Part shown: piece after piece, positions 1 through 6,825 of the stretch
Layout: each line of letters opens with the position of its first letter
How positions within the stretch are numbered: position 1 is the stretch's first letter
From: Flavobacteriales bacterium UBA2426
GTDB lineage: Bacteria > Bacteroidota > Bacteroidia > Flavobacteriales_F > PHOS-HE28
Direction: 5' to 3'
Length of the DNA stretch: 15,775 nucleotides
Assembly: GCA_002342985.1 (NCBI GenBank)
Contig: DDRC01000029.1
Location: 3,335-19,109 of the forward strand
Translations under genes and position numbers: made by a program
Notes under the pieces: generated by a model
Databases searched by the model: none
What the model was told of the DNA's origin: nothing
What the model saw: only the letters and a program-made list of their open reading frames with translations

Positions 1-1561
1 TGGCGCCCTGCTGGTACTGCTGGGTGAGCGCGGTGATGCTGGTGGGGCTGCCCTGGATGGCGGTGCGCTGCAGGTAGTGGAGCACGCCGCGCTTGCCGCC
101 CATCTCCTCGCCGCCGCCCGCGCGGCCGGGGCCGCCGTGCACCAGCGTGGCCAGGGGCGAGCCGTGGCCGGTGTTCTCCTTGGCCATGTCGCGGTTCAGC
201 ACCAGCATGCGGCCGTGGTGGCTGGCGGCGCCCCACACGAACTGCTGGGCGTAGGCGTCGTTGTGCGTGGCGATGGTGGCCACCAGGGAGCCCTTGCCGA
301 GCTTGGTGAGGGCCACGGCATCGTCCAGGTCGGTGTAGGGCATCAGGGTGCTCACCGGACCGAAGGCCTCCACGTTGTGGCTCTGCTGGTTCTTCCAGGG
401 ATCGGGGTTGAGCAGCAGGATGGGGCTCATGAAGGCGCCCTTCTGCACATCGGCCCCGGTGACGTTCACGCTGTCGGGGTCGCCGTACACCACCTGCGAG
501 GCCTTGAGCAGCTCGGCCAGCGCGCGCTTCACCTCTTCGCGTTGCGCCTTGCCCGCCAGCGCGCCCATGCGTACGCCCTCGGTGCGCGGGTCGCCGATCA
601 CGGTGCCGCCCAGGCGCTTGCCCAGGGCGATCTGCACATCCTCGATCAGGTTCTGCGGCACCAGGATGCGGCGCGCGCCGGTGCAGCGCTGCCCGCACTT
701 CAGGGTGATCTCACGGCCCACCTCCTTGATGAAGAGCTCGTACTCCTCGGTGCCGGGCACGGCGTCGGGGCCGAGCACGATGGCGTTGAGGCTGTCGGCC
801 TCCATGTTGAAGGGCACGCTCTCGTCGATGAGGCGGTCGTGGCGCTTGAGCATGCGGCCCGTGCTGGCGCTGCCGGTGAAGGTGACCACGTCCTGGTGCA
901 TCACATGGTCCAGCAGGTCGCCCGCGCTGCCCACGATCAGCTGCAGCGCGCCCTCGGGCAGGATGCCGCTGGCGATGATGTCCTTCACCATGGCCTCGGT
1001 GAGGTAGCTGGTGACGGTGGCGGGCTTCACCACGGCGGGCACGCCGGCCATCCAGTTGACGGCGCACTTCTCCAGCATGCCCCAGATGGGGAAGTTGAAG
1101 GCGTTGATGTGCACGGCCACGCCCTCCTTGGGCACCATGATGTGGTGGCCGATGAAGGTGCCCTGCTTGCTGGTGCGGATGGCCTCGCCGTCCACGTAGA
1201 ACGGCATGTTGCCCAGGGTACGGCGCAGGCTGGCGTTGGCGAACAGGTTGCCGATGCCGCCCTCAATGTCCACCCAGCTGTCGGCCTTGGTGGCGCCGGT
1301 CTTGTAGCTGATGGTGTAATACTTGTCCTTGCGCTCCATCAGGTAGAGGGCCAGGGCCTTGAGCATGCGTCCGCGCTCGGGGAAGGTCATCTTCCGCAAT
1401 TTGGGTCCGCCCACGGTGCGGGCGTAGTGGAGCATGGCGGCGAAGTCGAGGCCGGTGGAGGAGGTGGTGGCCACCAGTTCACCGGTGCTTGCATCAACAA
1501 GTTCAGCCAGGTTGCCTGTGCCGGCTATCCATTGGCCGCAGGCGTAGTTGTGTAGTTGCAT
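1..1561 (-). CDS. paaZ: PaaZ, bifunctional oxepin-CoA hydrolase / semialdehyde dehydrogenase (3' end cut by window)
   Basis: Cytosolic enzyme of aerobic phenylacetate degradation. In the family, a C-terminal MaoC-like hydratase domain opens oxepin-CoA and the N-terminal aldehyde dehydrogenase (ALDH) domain oxidises the resulting 3-oxo-5,6-dehydrosuberyl-CoA semialdehyde with NADP+. Only the ALDH domain (520 residues) is visible; the hydratase domain lies beyond the window edge. Seen directly: NMEAD with general-base Glu254, KCGQRCTGARR with nucleophile Cys293 (E. coli PaaZ uses Glu256 and Cys295, the same spacing), NAFNFPIWG at 153-161, VTFTGSASTG at 226-235, and the PaaZ-typical YLQRTAIQGSP near 496-506. 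This last motif favours PaaZ over a generic ALDH. The start ATG (1561-1559) begins MQLHNYACGQW, the usual PaaZ N terminus. Thirteen bases upstream begins GACCTTCG, a degenerate -7 box. A second N-terminal copy lies upstream at 1625-1774. No other paa gene is in the window. Confidence 0.93.
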   Translation of the reverse strand, partial: MQLHNYACGQWIAGTGNLAELVDASTGELVATTSSTGLDFAAMLHYARTVGGPKLRKMTFPERGRMLKALALYLMERKDKYYTISYKTGATKADSWVDIEGGIGNLFANASLRRTLGNMPFYVDGEAIRTSKQGTFIGHHIMVPKEGVAVHINAFNFPIWGMLEKCAVNWMAGVPAVVKPATVTSYLTEAMVKDIIASGILPEGALQLIVGSAGDLLDHVMHQDVVTFTGSASTGRMLKRHDRLIDESVPFNMEADSLNAIVLGPDAVPGTEEYELFIKEVGREITLKCGQRCTGARRILVPQNLIEDVQIALGKRLGGTVIGDPRTEGVRMGALAGKAQREEVKRALAELLKASQVVYGDPDSVNVTGADVQKGAFMSPILLLNPDPWKNQQSHNVEAFGPVSTLMPYTDLDDAVALTKLGKGSLVATIATHNDAYAQQFVWGAASHHGRMLVLNRDMAKENTGHGSPLATLVHGGPGRAGGGEEMGGKRGVLHYLQRTAIQGSPTSITALTQQYQQGA

Positions 1562-1578
1562 AGGGGCGAAGGTCGAAT

Positions 1579-1659
1579 GTTCAATGATCAATGGGCAATG
1601 TTCAAGTCTCAATGCTCAACGGCGCTACTCACTTGAACATTGAGCGTTGATCATTGAGC
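1579..1659. repeat. AT-rich imperfect inverted repeat between the two paaZ N-terminal copies
   Basis: Two 28-nt arms (1579-1606 and 1632-1659) are reverse complements at 24 of 28 positions and flank a 25-nt loop. The arms are built from overlapping motifs such as TTCAATGATCAATG and CAATGTTCAAG. They are much more AT-rich than the surrounding DNA, which suggests an inserted dispersed element rather than decayed coding sequence. The repeat lies exactly where the upstream paaZ copy loses similarity. No other copy was noticed in this window. It has no T-run typical of an intrinsic terminator. Confidence 0.7.
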
Positions 1660-1774
1660 CTTGAATATTCCAGAAGGTGGTGGCGATGAGCTCGCCGGTG
1701 GAGGCGTCAACGAGCTCGGCTTGGGGGCCGGAGCCGGCGACCCACTGGCCGGCGGCGTAGTTCGCTAATTGCAT
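1625..1774 (-). pseudogene. Truncated duplicate of the paaZ N terminus (50-codon ORF)
   Basis: An ATG at 1774-1772 opens a 49-residue ORF starting MQLANYAAGQWVAGSG. Its first 33 residues match the intact PaaZ start at 26 of 33 positions. The similarity ends after ELIATT, where the sequence runs into the AT-rich repeat and stops at TAG (1627-1625). The two ATGs are 213 nt apart, a multiple of three, so the fragment is in frame with paaZ but separated from it by TAG and a following TGA. Many synonymous sites differ between the copies, so this is not a fresh slippage duplication. It looks like the remnant of a second paaZ allele or paralogue, or a recombination scar. It could be translated as a leader peptide, because a promoter-like TACCTTAG lies upstream of it. 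I infer it is non-functional. Confidence 0.75.
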
Positions 1775-1804
1775 GTTCTTCAGCCCATCATATCGGTGGG
1801 TGTG

Positions 1805-1812
1805 CTAAGGTA
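1805..1812 (-). promoter_or_regulatory. Candidate Bacteroidota -7 box upstream of the paaZ region
   Basis: TACCTTAG on the minus strand matches TAnnTTTG at all but one fixed position. It lies 30 nt before the ATG of the truncated paaZ copy. I see no TTG at the -33 position, so support comes from the -7 element only. Transcription from here would cross the truncated ORF and the inverted repeat before reaching intact paaZ. Confidence 0.35.
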
Positions 1813-1830
1813 GCGGCCGGTGGCTTTTTA

Positions 1831-1902
1831 CTGGACCCGAATGGACGGGGATGGACGCTGCCCGGCATCGGCAGCGTCCATCTCGTCCATTGCCTTGTCC
1901 AT
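1831..1902. repeat. Long palindrome built from repeated ATGGAC / GTCCAT units
   Basis: A perfect 13-bp stem (1850-1862 with 1870-1882) around a 7-nt loop continues, past a small internal loop, into a further 8 bp (1840-1847 with 1884-1891). The left side carries CTGGAC, ATGGAC and ATGGAC at 1831, 1841 and 1851, exactly 10 nt apart. The right side carries GTCCAT at 1876, 1885 and 1897. It lies between the divergent paaZ and ABC transporter genes. A terminator is unlikely because there is no T-run and the flanking genes point outward. An operator array or a REP-like element is possible. Confidence 0.6.
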
Positions 1903-2014
1903 GGAGCAAGTGCAGGGCACAGCCTTGCGTGGTGAACAACCTCCCGCCCCTTGACCCGACCGGTCGTGTAAACGCACTCTTTCCGATCCCGGGGGATGAT
2001 GCACCTTGCGTTCA

Positions 2015-2971
2015 ATGCGGGCGCCACCTGCTCCCACCGTGCTCCTCCGCCTCCGCTGGCTGCAGCTGCGCCGGGCGTTCCCGCTTTACGGTATCGTGCT
2101 GTTGGCGCTGGGTATGGTCCTCGCGCTGGGGCTGATGCATCGCGCCGTGCTGCAGGACGCCTCCTATGCGGCCTACATCGCGGGCGGCGCACTGCTCACG
2201 GTCTGGGGCCTGCACCAGCGGCGGCCCGACCTGCACTTCCTGCATCGTCATGTGCCGCAGGCCCGTCTTGCGATGGCCGTGGAGTACGGTGTGCTGGTGC
2301 TTCCGGTGCTGGTCGTGCTCGGCCTGACCGGGGCGTGGGCCTCGGCGCTGGTGCTCTTGGCGGCGGTCGCTTTGCCCTGGCTGCCCGTGGTGCGCACCTC
2401 CGGTGTCCGTGGTAGCTGGCTCCGGCGTTGGATACCGGCGCGGCTCTTCGAGTGGTGCGGCCTGGTGCAGGGTACACACCCGTGGGGACTGCTCGCGTGG
2501 CTGGCAGCCCTGGCCTTCTGCTGGTTGCCGGTGCTGCCGCTCTTCCTGCTGGGCATCGTGGCCCTGATGGCCGCCGGAGCGCAGGAACAGTGCGAGCCGC
2601 GCGCGATGCTCCTGGCCACCGCACCCGATGCCCGTGCGCTACTGCGGACGAAGGTGTTCGGTGCATTGCGCCTCATGCTCGTGCTGGAACTGCCGGTGCT
2701 CTTCGCAGCCACGCTCTTCCAGCCTGACTGGTGGTGGGTGCACGCGGGCTTCGGCCTGGGCCTGCTCACGCTGGTGGCCTACGCCGTGGTGCTGAAGTAC
2801 GCCCACTACCAGCCCAACGAGCGCCTGTCCGCCAATGGCGCCAATGTGTCCATCGCCGCGCTCTTCGCCATCCTGCCCGGGCTCAGCCTGGTGCCGCTCC
2901 TCATGCTCCTCACCGAAGTACCCAAGGCCCGCGCCAACCTCAACGCCTACTTCCATGATCACCCTCGCTGA
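2015..2971 (+). CDS. ABC transporter integral membrane subunit
   Basis: Polytopic inner-membrane protein of 318 residues with about eight hydrophobic segments, for example near 23-41, 88-122, 155-190, 217-235, 241-262 and 276-298, and short charged loops. It has no periplasmic binding-protein features and no ATPase motif. The next gene, an ABC ATPase, overlaps its end by 17 nt, so this is presumably the membrane half of an ABC-2-like exporter. The substrate cannot be told from sequence. The start is uncertain: ATG at 2015 is preferred, but a TTG at 2006 is in frame and lies 8 nt after a GGGGGAT stretch that could serve as a ribosome binding site. The function is inferred mainly from topology and operon context, because I do not recognise a named permease family. 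Confidence 0.8.
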   Translation: MRAPPAPTVLLRLRWLQLRRAFPLYGIVLLALGMVLALGLMHRAVLQDASYAAYIAGGALLTVWGLHQRRPDLHFLHRHVPQARLAMAVEYGVLVLPVLVVLGLTGAWASALVLLAAVALPWLPVVRTSGVRGSWLRRWIPARLFEWCGLVQGTHPWGLLAWLAALAFCWLPVLPLFLLGIVALMAAGAQEQCEPRAMLLATAPDARALLRTKVFGALRLMLVLELPVLFAATLFQPDWWWVHAGFGLGLLTLVAYAVVLKYAHYQPNERLSANGANVSIAALFAILPGLSLVPLLMLLTEVPKARANLNAYFHDHPR

Positions 2972-3638
2972 CCTCCGTTGCGCCTACGGCGACAAGCCGG
3001 TGCTCGACATCGCGCGCTGCGAGCTATCGCCCGGCGTGCATGGCATCGTCGGCCTCAACGGCGCGGGCAAGACCACGCTGCTCAACGCGCTCCACGGCTT
3101 CGGTCGGAATGCGGAAGCACATGTGCTCTTCGCGGGCGCACCCATGGACCACCGCAACACGGCCTTCCAGGAAGCGGAGAGCTATTTCCACCCGGGCATC
3201 ACCGGCCGCGAGTACCTGGAACTCTTCGCGGGCGGCAAGGAACGGAGCGGCATGGCGGGCTTGAACGAATTGCTCGAAGTGCCGCTCGATGCGCTCATCA
3301 CCACTTATTCCACCGGCATGCGGCGCAAGCTCGCCATCCTCGGCGCGCTGCACCTGGACCGCCCCGTGGTGATGCTCGATGAGCCGATGAACGGCCTGGA
3401 CCTCGCCTCGGTGCGCGTGCTGGAGGCCATCATCAAGCGCTTGGCGGAGCGCGGCCGAACGGTGCTCATCACCTCGCATGTGCTGGGCCCGCTCGTGACG
3501 ATGTGCGATTGGATCCACTTGCTCCAGCACGGCCGTTTCACGCGCGTGTTCGAGCGCGGCGCGACGGAGGGCTTGGAAGAGGCGCTCTTCGCGGAGCTCG
3601 ACAAACGGACGAGCGCAGCGATGGAACGTTGGCAGTGA
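2955..3638 (+). CDS. ABC transporter ATP-binding subunit
   Basis: A 227-residue ATPase that would energise the permease encoded just upstream. Seen: Walker A GLNGAGKTT at 33-41, Gln72 in the Q-loop region, Walker B VVMLDEP at 138-144 followed by the D-loop NGLD (146-149), and the switch His175 in LITSH. The signature motif is YSTGMRRKL at 118-126, the STGM variant common in exporter ATPases of the CcmA type, instead of LSGGQ. The true start is ATG 2955, which gives MITLADLRC. The same frame is open further upstream, but those codons overlap the permease and give a proline/serine-rich tail unlike any ABC N terminus. The 17-nt overlap indicates translational coupling. The gene ends only 17 nt from the convergent SGNH hydrolase stop, so no separate terminator fits there. 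Confidence 0.92.
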   Translation: MITLADLRCAYGDKPVLDIARCELSPGVHGIVGLNGAGKTTLLNALHGFGRNAEAHVLFAGAPMDHRNTAFQEAESYFHPGITGREYLELFAGGKERSGMAGLNELLEVPLDALITTYSTGMRRKLAILGALHLDRPVVMLDEPMNGLDLASVRVLEAIIKRLAERGRTVLITSHVLGPLVTMCDWIHLLQHGRFTRVFERGATEGLEEALFAELDKRTSAAMERWQ

Positions 3639-3655
3639 GCAGGGTCATATCGGCT

Positions 3656-4885
3656 TCATTCCACCACCACCTTCCCCCTCCACTGCCCTCCTCGCCCATC
3701 GTCGATGCGCCAGAGGTGAAGTCCCGGCGCGCACGCGATCCGCGTTGCGCCTTGCACGATGCGCTCGCTCCGGAGCAATCGCCCTTGCGCATCGAAGAGC
3801 GTGATCGTCTCCCCGCCTTCGGCCCCGCGCACTTCCAGCACGCCCGGCGAAGCGGAGAGCACCTGGCAACCCATGCCCCGCTCCTGCTCTTCCACCCCGA
3901 CGACCACATCGAAGGTGAGCGTCACGGTATCGGTGTTGCCGCAGGGGTCGGTGTAGGTGTGCGTGATGATGTAGGTATCGGAAGTGGAGAATGTGAAGGT
4001 GGGAGATGCCTCGGTGGAGGTCTGCCCATCGCTGCACACCCACAGGTGCTCGCCCTCGCCGTTGTGGATCAAGGTGATCCAGTTCCATCCGCTGCTGAAG
4101 CCATCGAGCAACGCGCTGGTGCTTCCTTCGAAATCCAGGTTCCACGTGGGCAGCTCGCCCAGCACCACCGTGCTGGCGATGTCGCGCAGGATGGCCGCCG
4201 TGGCCGCGTCGATGGACCCATTGAAGGTGGCCCCGACGCAGCTCTCCTCGAAGAGCGTGCAATAGAACACGCACGCGGCGAGGTAGGTGCCCGCTGGTGA
4301 AGGATGACTGCCATCGGCATCGTAGAGGTTGATGGAAGGCTGCGTGTCGCGCACCACTTTCCAGGCGGCGCCCACCGGCGCGGTGTAGCTGTCGTTCCCT
4401 TCCGCCAGCGCGATGTAGTTGGTGCGCAGGCCCTGCTGCATGCCATCGTAGGTGCACATGAAAGGGAAGTTGGCGCAGTTCTGCGCGTCGCCGCTCTGCC
4501 GCCCCCAGGTCATGTAGAACACCGGCCAAGTGCACTCATAGTTGTCCTTGATCGCCTCAATGAGCGCAATCGCACCGAGCTCGGTCGTGGTGACATCGAA
4601 GGGCAGCGCGCCGAGCTGGCTCTGCTCCTGCATCACCACATAGTCCCAGTCCTGCGAAGCGATGGCATCGAGCGTGGGCGCGTAGGTGCTGTGCTGGAAC
4701 AGCGTGTAGCCACCGGGTGCGGAGGAGGCCACGGTGACGGTATCGCCCAGCGAGAGCGCGAGCTGCCGCAGGGTGTTGGGCAGGTCGTTCACGTAGGTGT
4801 AGCTGTTGCCGATGAAGAGCACGGTGGTCTGCTGGGCGTGCAGCGCACCGGCCAGGAGCATGGGGAAGAGGAGTGTGAAGCGCAC
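3656..4885 (-). CDS. Secreted SGNH/GDSL-type hydrolase with T9SS C-terminal domain
   Basis: A 409-residue exported protein. Residues 1-18 are a signal peptide (hydrophobic, ending LHA before QQ). An SGNH-hydrolase core follows: FIGNSYT with nucleophile Ser28, APGGYTL with a block II glycine near 58-59, VMQEQS at 84-89 where an oxyanion-hole residue is expected, and DADGSHPSPAG with Asp191 and His194 completing the triad. GNSYT rather than GDSL is typical of the Bacteroidota branch of this fold. Residues about 245-328 form a beta-rich region with PKD-like character (FSTSDTYIITHTYTD). Residues about 340-409 look like a T9SS type A sorting domain with a divergent end (WRGKVVVE). The expected activity is ester hydrolysis, perhaps carbohydrate deacetylation; the substrate is unknown. 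It is the last gene of the minus-strand secreted block, 73 nt after the propeller gene. Confidence 0.85.
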   Translation of the reverse strand: MRFTLLFPMLLAGALHAQQTTVLFIGNSYTYVNDLPNTLRQLALSLGDTVTVASSAPGGYTLFQHSTYAPTLDAIASQDWDYVVMQEQSQLGALPFDVTTTELGAIALIEAIKDNYECTWPVFYMTWGRQSGDAQNCANFPFMCTYDGMQQGLRTNYIALAEGNDSYTAPVGAAWKVVRDTQPSINLYDADGSHPSPAGTYLAACVFYCTLFEESCVGATFNGSIDAATAAILRDIASTVVLGELPTWNLDFEGSTSALLDGFSSGWNWITLIHNGEGEHLWVCSDGQTSTEASPTFTFSTSDTYIITHTYTDPCGNTDTVTLTFDVVVGVEEQERGMGCQVLSASPGVLEVRGAEGGETITLFDAQGRLLRSERIVQGATRIACAPGLHLWRIDDGRGGQWRGKVVVE

Positions 4886-4958
4886 GGGGTGAAGCTAGTT
4901 GAGCAGGGTGAGCGTGCTGCCGCGGTCGGCCACACGCCCCACCTTTCAGCCCACGACG

Positions 4959-6752
4959 CTACAGCTTCACGAAACGACGCTCCAACCGAACGTTCGGGCC
5001 CTGCACCCGGAGCAGGTGAGGTCCGGGCTGAAGCCTTTCCGCATCCAACTCGAATGCGCGACTCGCATTCACGGCGAGGTCCATCACGACGCGACCCACG
5101 GCATCGCAGACCTGCACGCGCGTGATGCGCTCCTCGCCTTCCAGCGAGATCCGCAGCGATCCGCTCGTCGGGTTGGGGGTCAGGCTCAGCGCGGCGGACG
5201 ATCCGACATCGCTGATCCCGGTGCTGCTCACATTCAGCACCTCGCAGTCGCTGGCGTCGTCGCAGATGCCCTGCACGGCCAGGCAGACGAGCTGCACGCC
5301 GGGCGCGCTGAAGGTGTGCGTGATACTCGGGGACGTGTACGTGGTCCCATCAAGGTTCCACTCATGCGTGAGCGCAACGGGCGATGTGCTGGTGAAGGTC
5401 CACGTGAGCGGGTCGCCGGCGGGCACCATGGTGAATGCCGCATCCACCGGGAAGGTGCAGCAAACGAAGCCGCGCTGGGCCACGGGCTGGGTGAAGGGCG
5501 TCACCCATGAGCTCATGCTCTGCCCGCTCTGCTGCGTGGAGCTATGCGGGAACACATTAGGCTGGTACGAGCCCCATCCCTCCTGCACGCTGATGCCCGT
5601 GCATGCCCCATTGAAGAGTCCGTCGGTGAGCACGGCATGGATTGCCCCATTGCCCGGCGTGCCCTTGAACGAGGTGACGAGCAAGCCATCCTGGGCTGTG
5701 CGCGAGAGGGATACCGGGTACTCGCTTGCCGTGCTGCCGTACAGGCGGTTCTCCACGATCTGGCCGTCCGGGTTGAAGGCGATCAGCAGCGCATCGTAAT
5801 TGCCGTGGCCCAGCGGGATGTTCTGGGCGCGCGCCAAAGCGATGAGCCGGCCGGCCGAGGCCGTGATGCCGATTACGTCAAAGGCATTGTTGATCACGCG
5901 CGTCCATTGGTGATCGCCGCTGCTGTTGAACTTGGTGATGAAGCCGCGCATGCCCGGCGCACCCATGCCCAGGCTGTTGCCGCCGATGTAGAGGTCGCCG
6001 GTGGCGGCATCCTCCAGCACGCAATAGGCCTCGTCCGCGCTGGCGCCGTCGAGGCCGCGGGCCCAGAGCTCCAGCCCCGCCGCATCGGTCTTCACCAGGT
6101 AGGCGCTGGGTGCTGTGCCTCCCACATTGTCGCCATAGCCCACCAATGCCCTGCCGCCGCCGGATAGCTGAATGGCCTCGTAGGCCCAGTCCCAGCCCGT
6201 GCTGCCATAGCCCCAGGAGCCGGTGACGTTGCCGCTCATGTCCACCTGTTGCAGCAGCATGTCGTAGCTGCCCGCGCCATCACGGCGTCCGGCAATGAGC
6301 GCTCCGCCGGGGATCGCCGTGAGGCCATGCACCGCGTTCGATCCGCCAGCCACATCGATGAGCCGCTGGCCGATCACGTTGCCATCGAAGTCGAGCACAT
6401 GCAGGATGCCATCGCGCGAGGACGTGCCCGGTCCCATGGCATAGCCGCCCATGAAGATGCGGTCGCCGCTCACAGCGATGCTTCGGTCGTAGAGGCCCTC
6501 CTCATTCGCGGCTTCGGCCAGCGCGCGTGTCCACAGCACAGCGCCGGTGCTGTCGGTGCGCACCACCACCACCCCGTCGTTGAGCTCACCGCCGAAGACG
6601 AAGCCGCCATCGGGCAGGGGATGGCCACCGGCCACATTCGTGAGGCCCGGCACCGGGATGGTGATCTCGAAGGTGCTCTGGGCGGAGGCGTGCTCAACCG
6701 CGAGGCCTGCGGCGAGGAGCAGTGCTGCGGCGGTCCATATGGTGTGGCTCAT
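4959..6752 (-). CDS. Secreted beta-propeller protein with PKD domain and T9SS sorting domain
   Basis: A 597-residue exported protein. Residues 1-24 are a signal peptide ending ASA before QS. Residues about 40-375 hold seven repeats of roughly 45-50 residues with a common pattern: a glycine-rich start, a hydrophobic strand, then D..G.v.w.r as in RTDSTGAVLWTR and KTDAAGLELWAR. This fits a seven-bladed propeller of the SBBP or delta-60 type. A PKD domain lies at about 434-508 (THEWNLDG, then HTFSAPGVQL). The T9SS type A domain at about 521-597 contains LTPNPTSGSLRIS and ends RRFVKL. No catalytic motif is visible, so the likely role is binding, adhesion or scaffolding at the surface. It sits between the beta-helix and SGNH genes, with 73-nt gaps on both sides. 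Confidence 0.85.
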   Translation of the reverse strand: MSHTIWTAAALLLAAGLAVEHASAQSTFEITIPVPGLTNVAGGHPLPDGGFVFGGELNDGVVVVRTDSTGAVLWTRALAEAANEEGLYDRSIAVSGDRIFMGGYAMGPGTSSRDGILHVLDFDGNVIGQRLIDVAGGSNAVHGLTAIPGGALIAGRRDGAGSYDMLLQQVDMSGNVTGSWGYGSTGWDWAYEAIQLSGGGRALVGYGDNVGGTAPSAYLVKTDAAGLELWARGLDGASADEAYCVLEDAATGDLYIGGNSLGMGAPGMRGFITKFNSSGDHQWTRVINNAFDVIGITASAGRLIALARAQNIPLGHGNYDALLIAFNPDGQIVENRLYGSTASEYPVSLSRTAQDGLLVTSFKGTPGNGAIHAVLTDGLFNGACTGISVQEGWGSYQPNVFPHSSTQQSGQSMSSWVTPFTQPVAQRGFVCCTFPVDAAFTMVPAGDPLTWTFTSTSPVALTHEWNLDGTTYTSPSITHTFSAPGVQLVCLAVQGICDDASDCEVLNVSSTGISDVGSSAALSLTPNPTSGSLRISLEGEERITRVQVCDAVGRVVMDLAVNASRAFELDAERLQPGPHLLRVQGPNVRLERRFVKL

Positions 6753-6825
6753 GGTGGTCGTTCGGCGGGTGCCGGTCGGTTTGGATCCGCCCCAATCTAC
6801 CCAAAACGCTCGGATCCCGCCCGCA

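Noticed and set aside
77..1555. Long plus-strand ORF of 492 codons
   Set aside because: Fully antisense to paaZ; its Ala/Gly/His/Val-rich product matches no protein pattern and is a by-product of GC-rich codon use. paaZ shows clear catalytic motifs.
1788..2192. Short ORFs on both strands in the paaZ-ABC intergenic region
   Set aside because: They cross the ATGGAC palindrome and the start of the permease gene, have low-complexity products, and no start signal supports them.
2835..2954. 40-codon upstream extension of the ABC ATPase
   Set aside because: It overlaps the permease coding region and is a Pro/Ser-rich sequence unlike ABC ATPase N termini; ATG 2955 gives a standard start.
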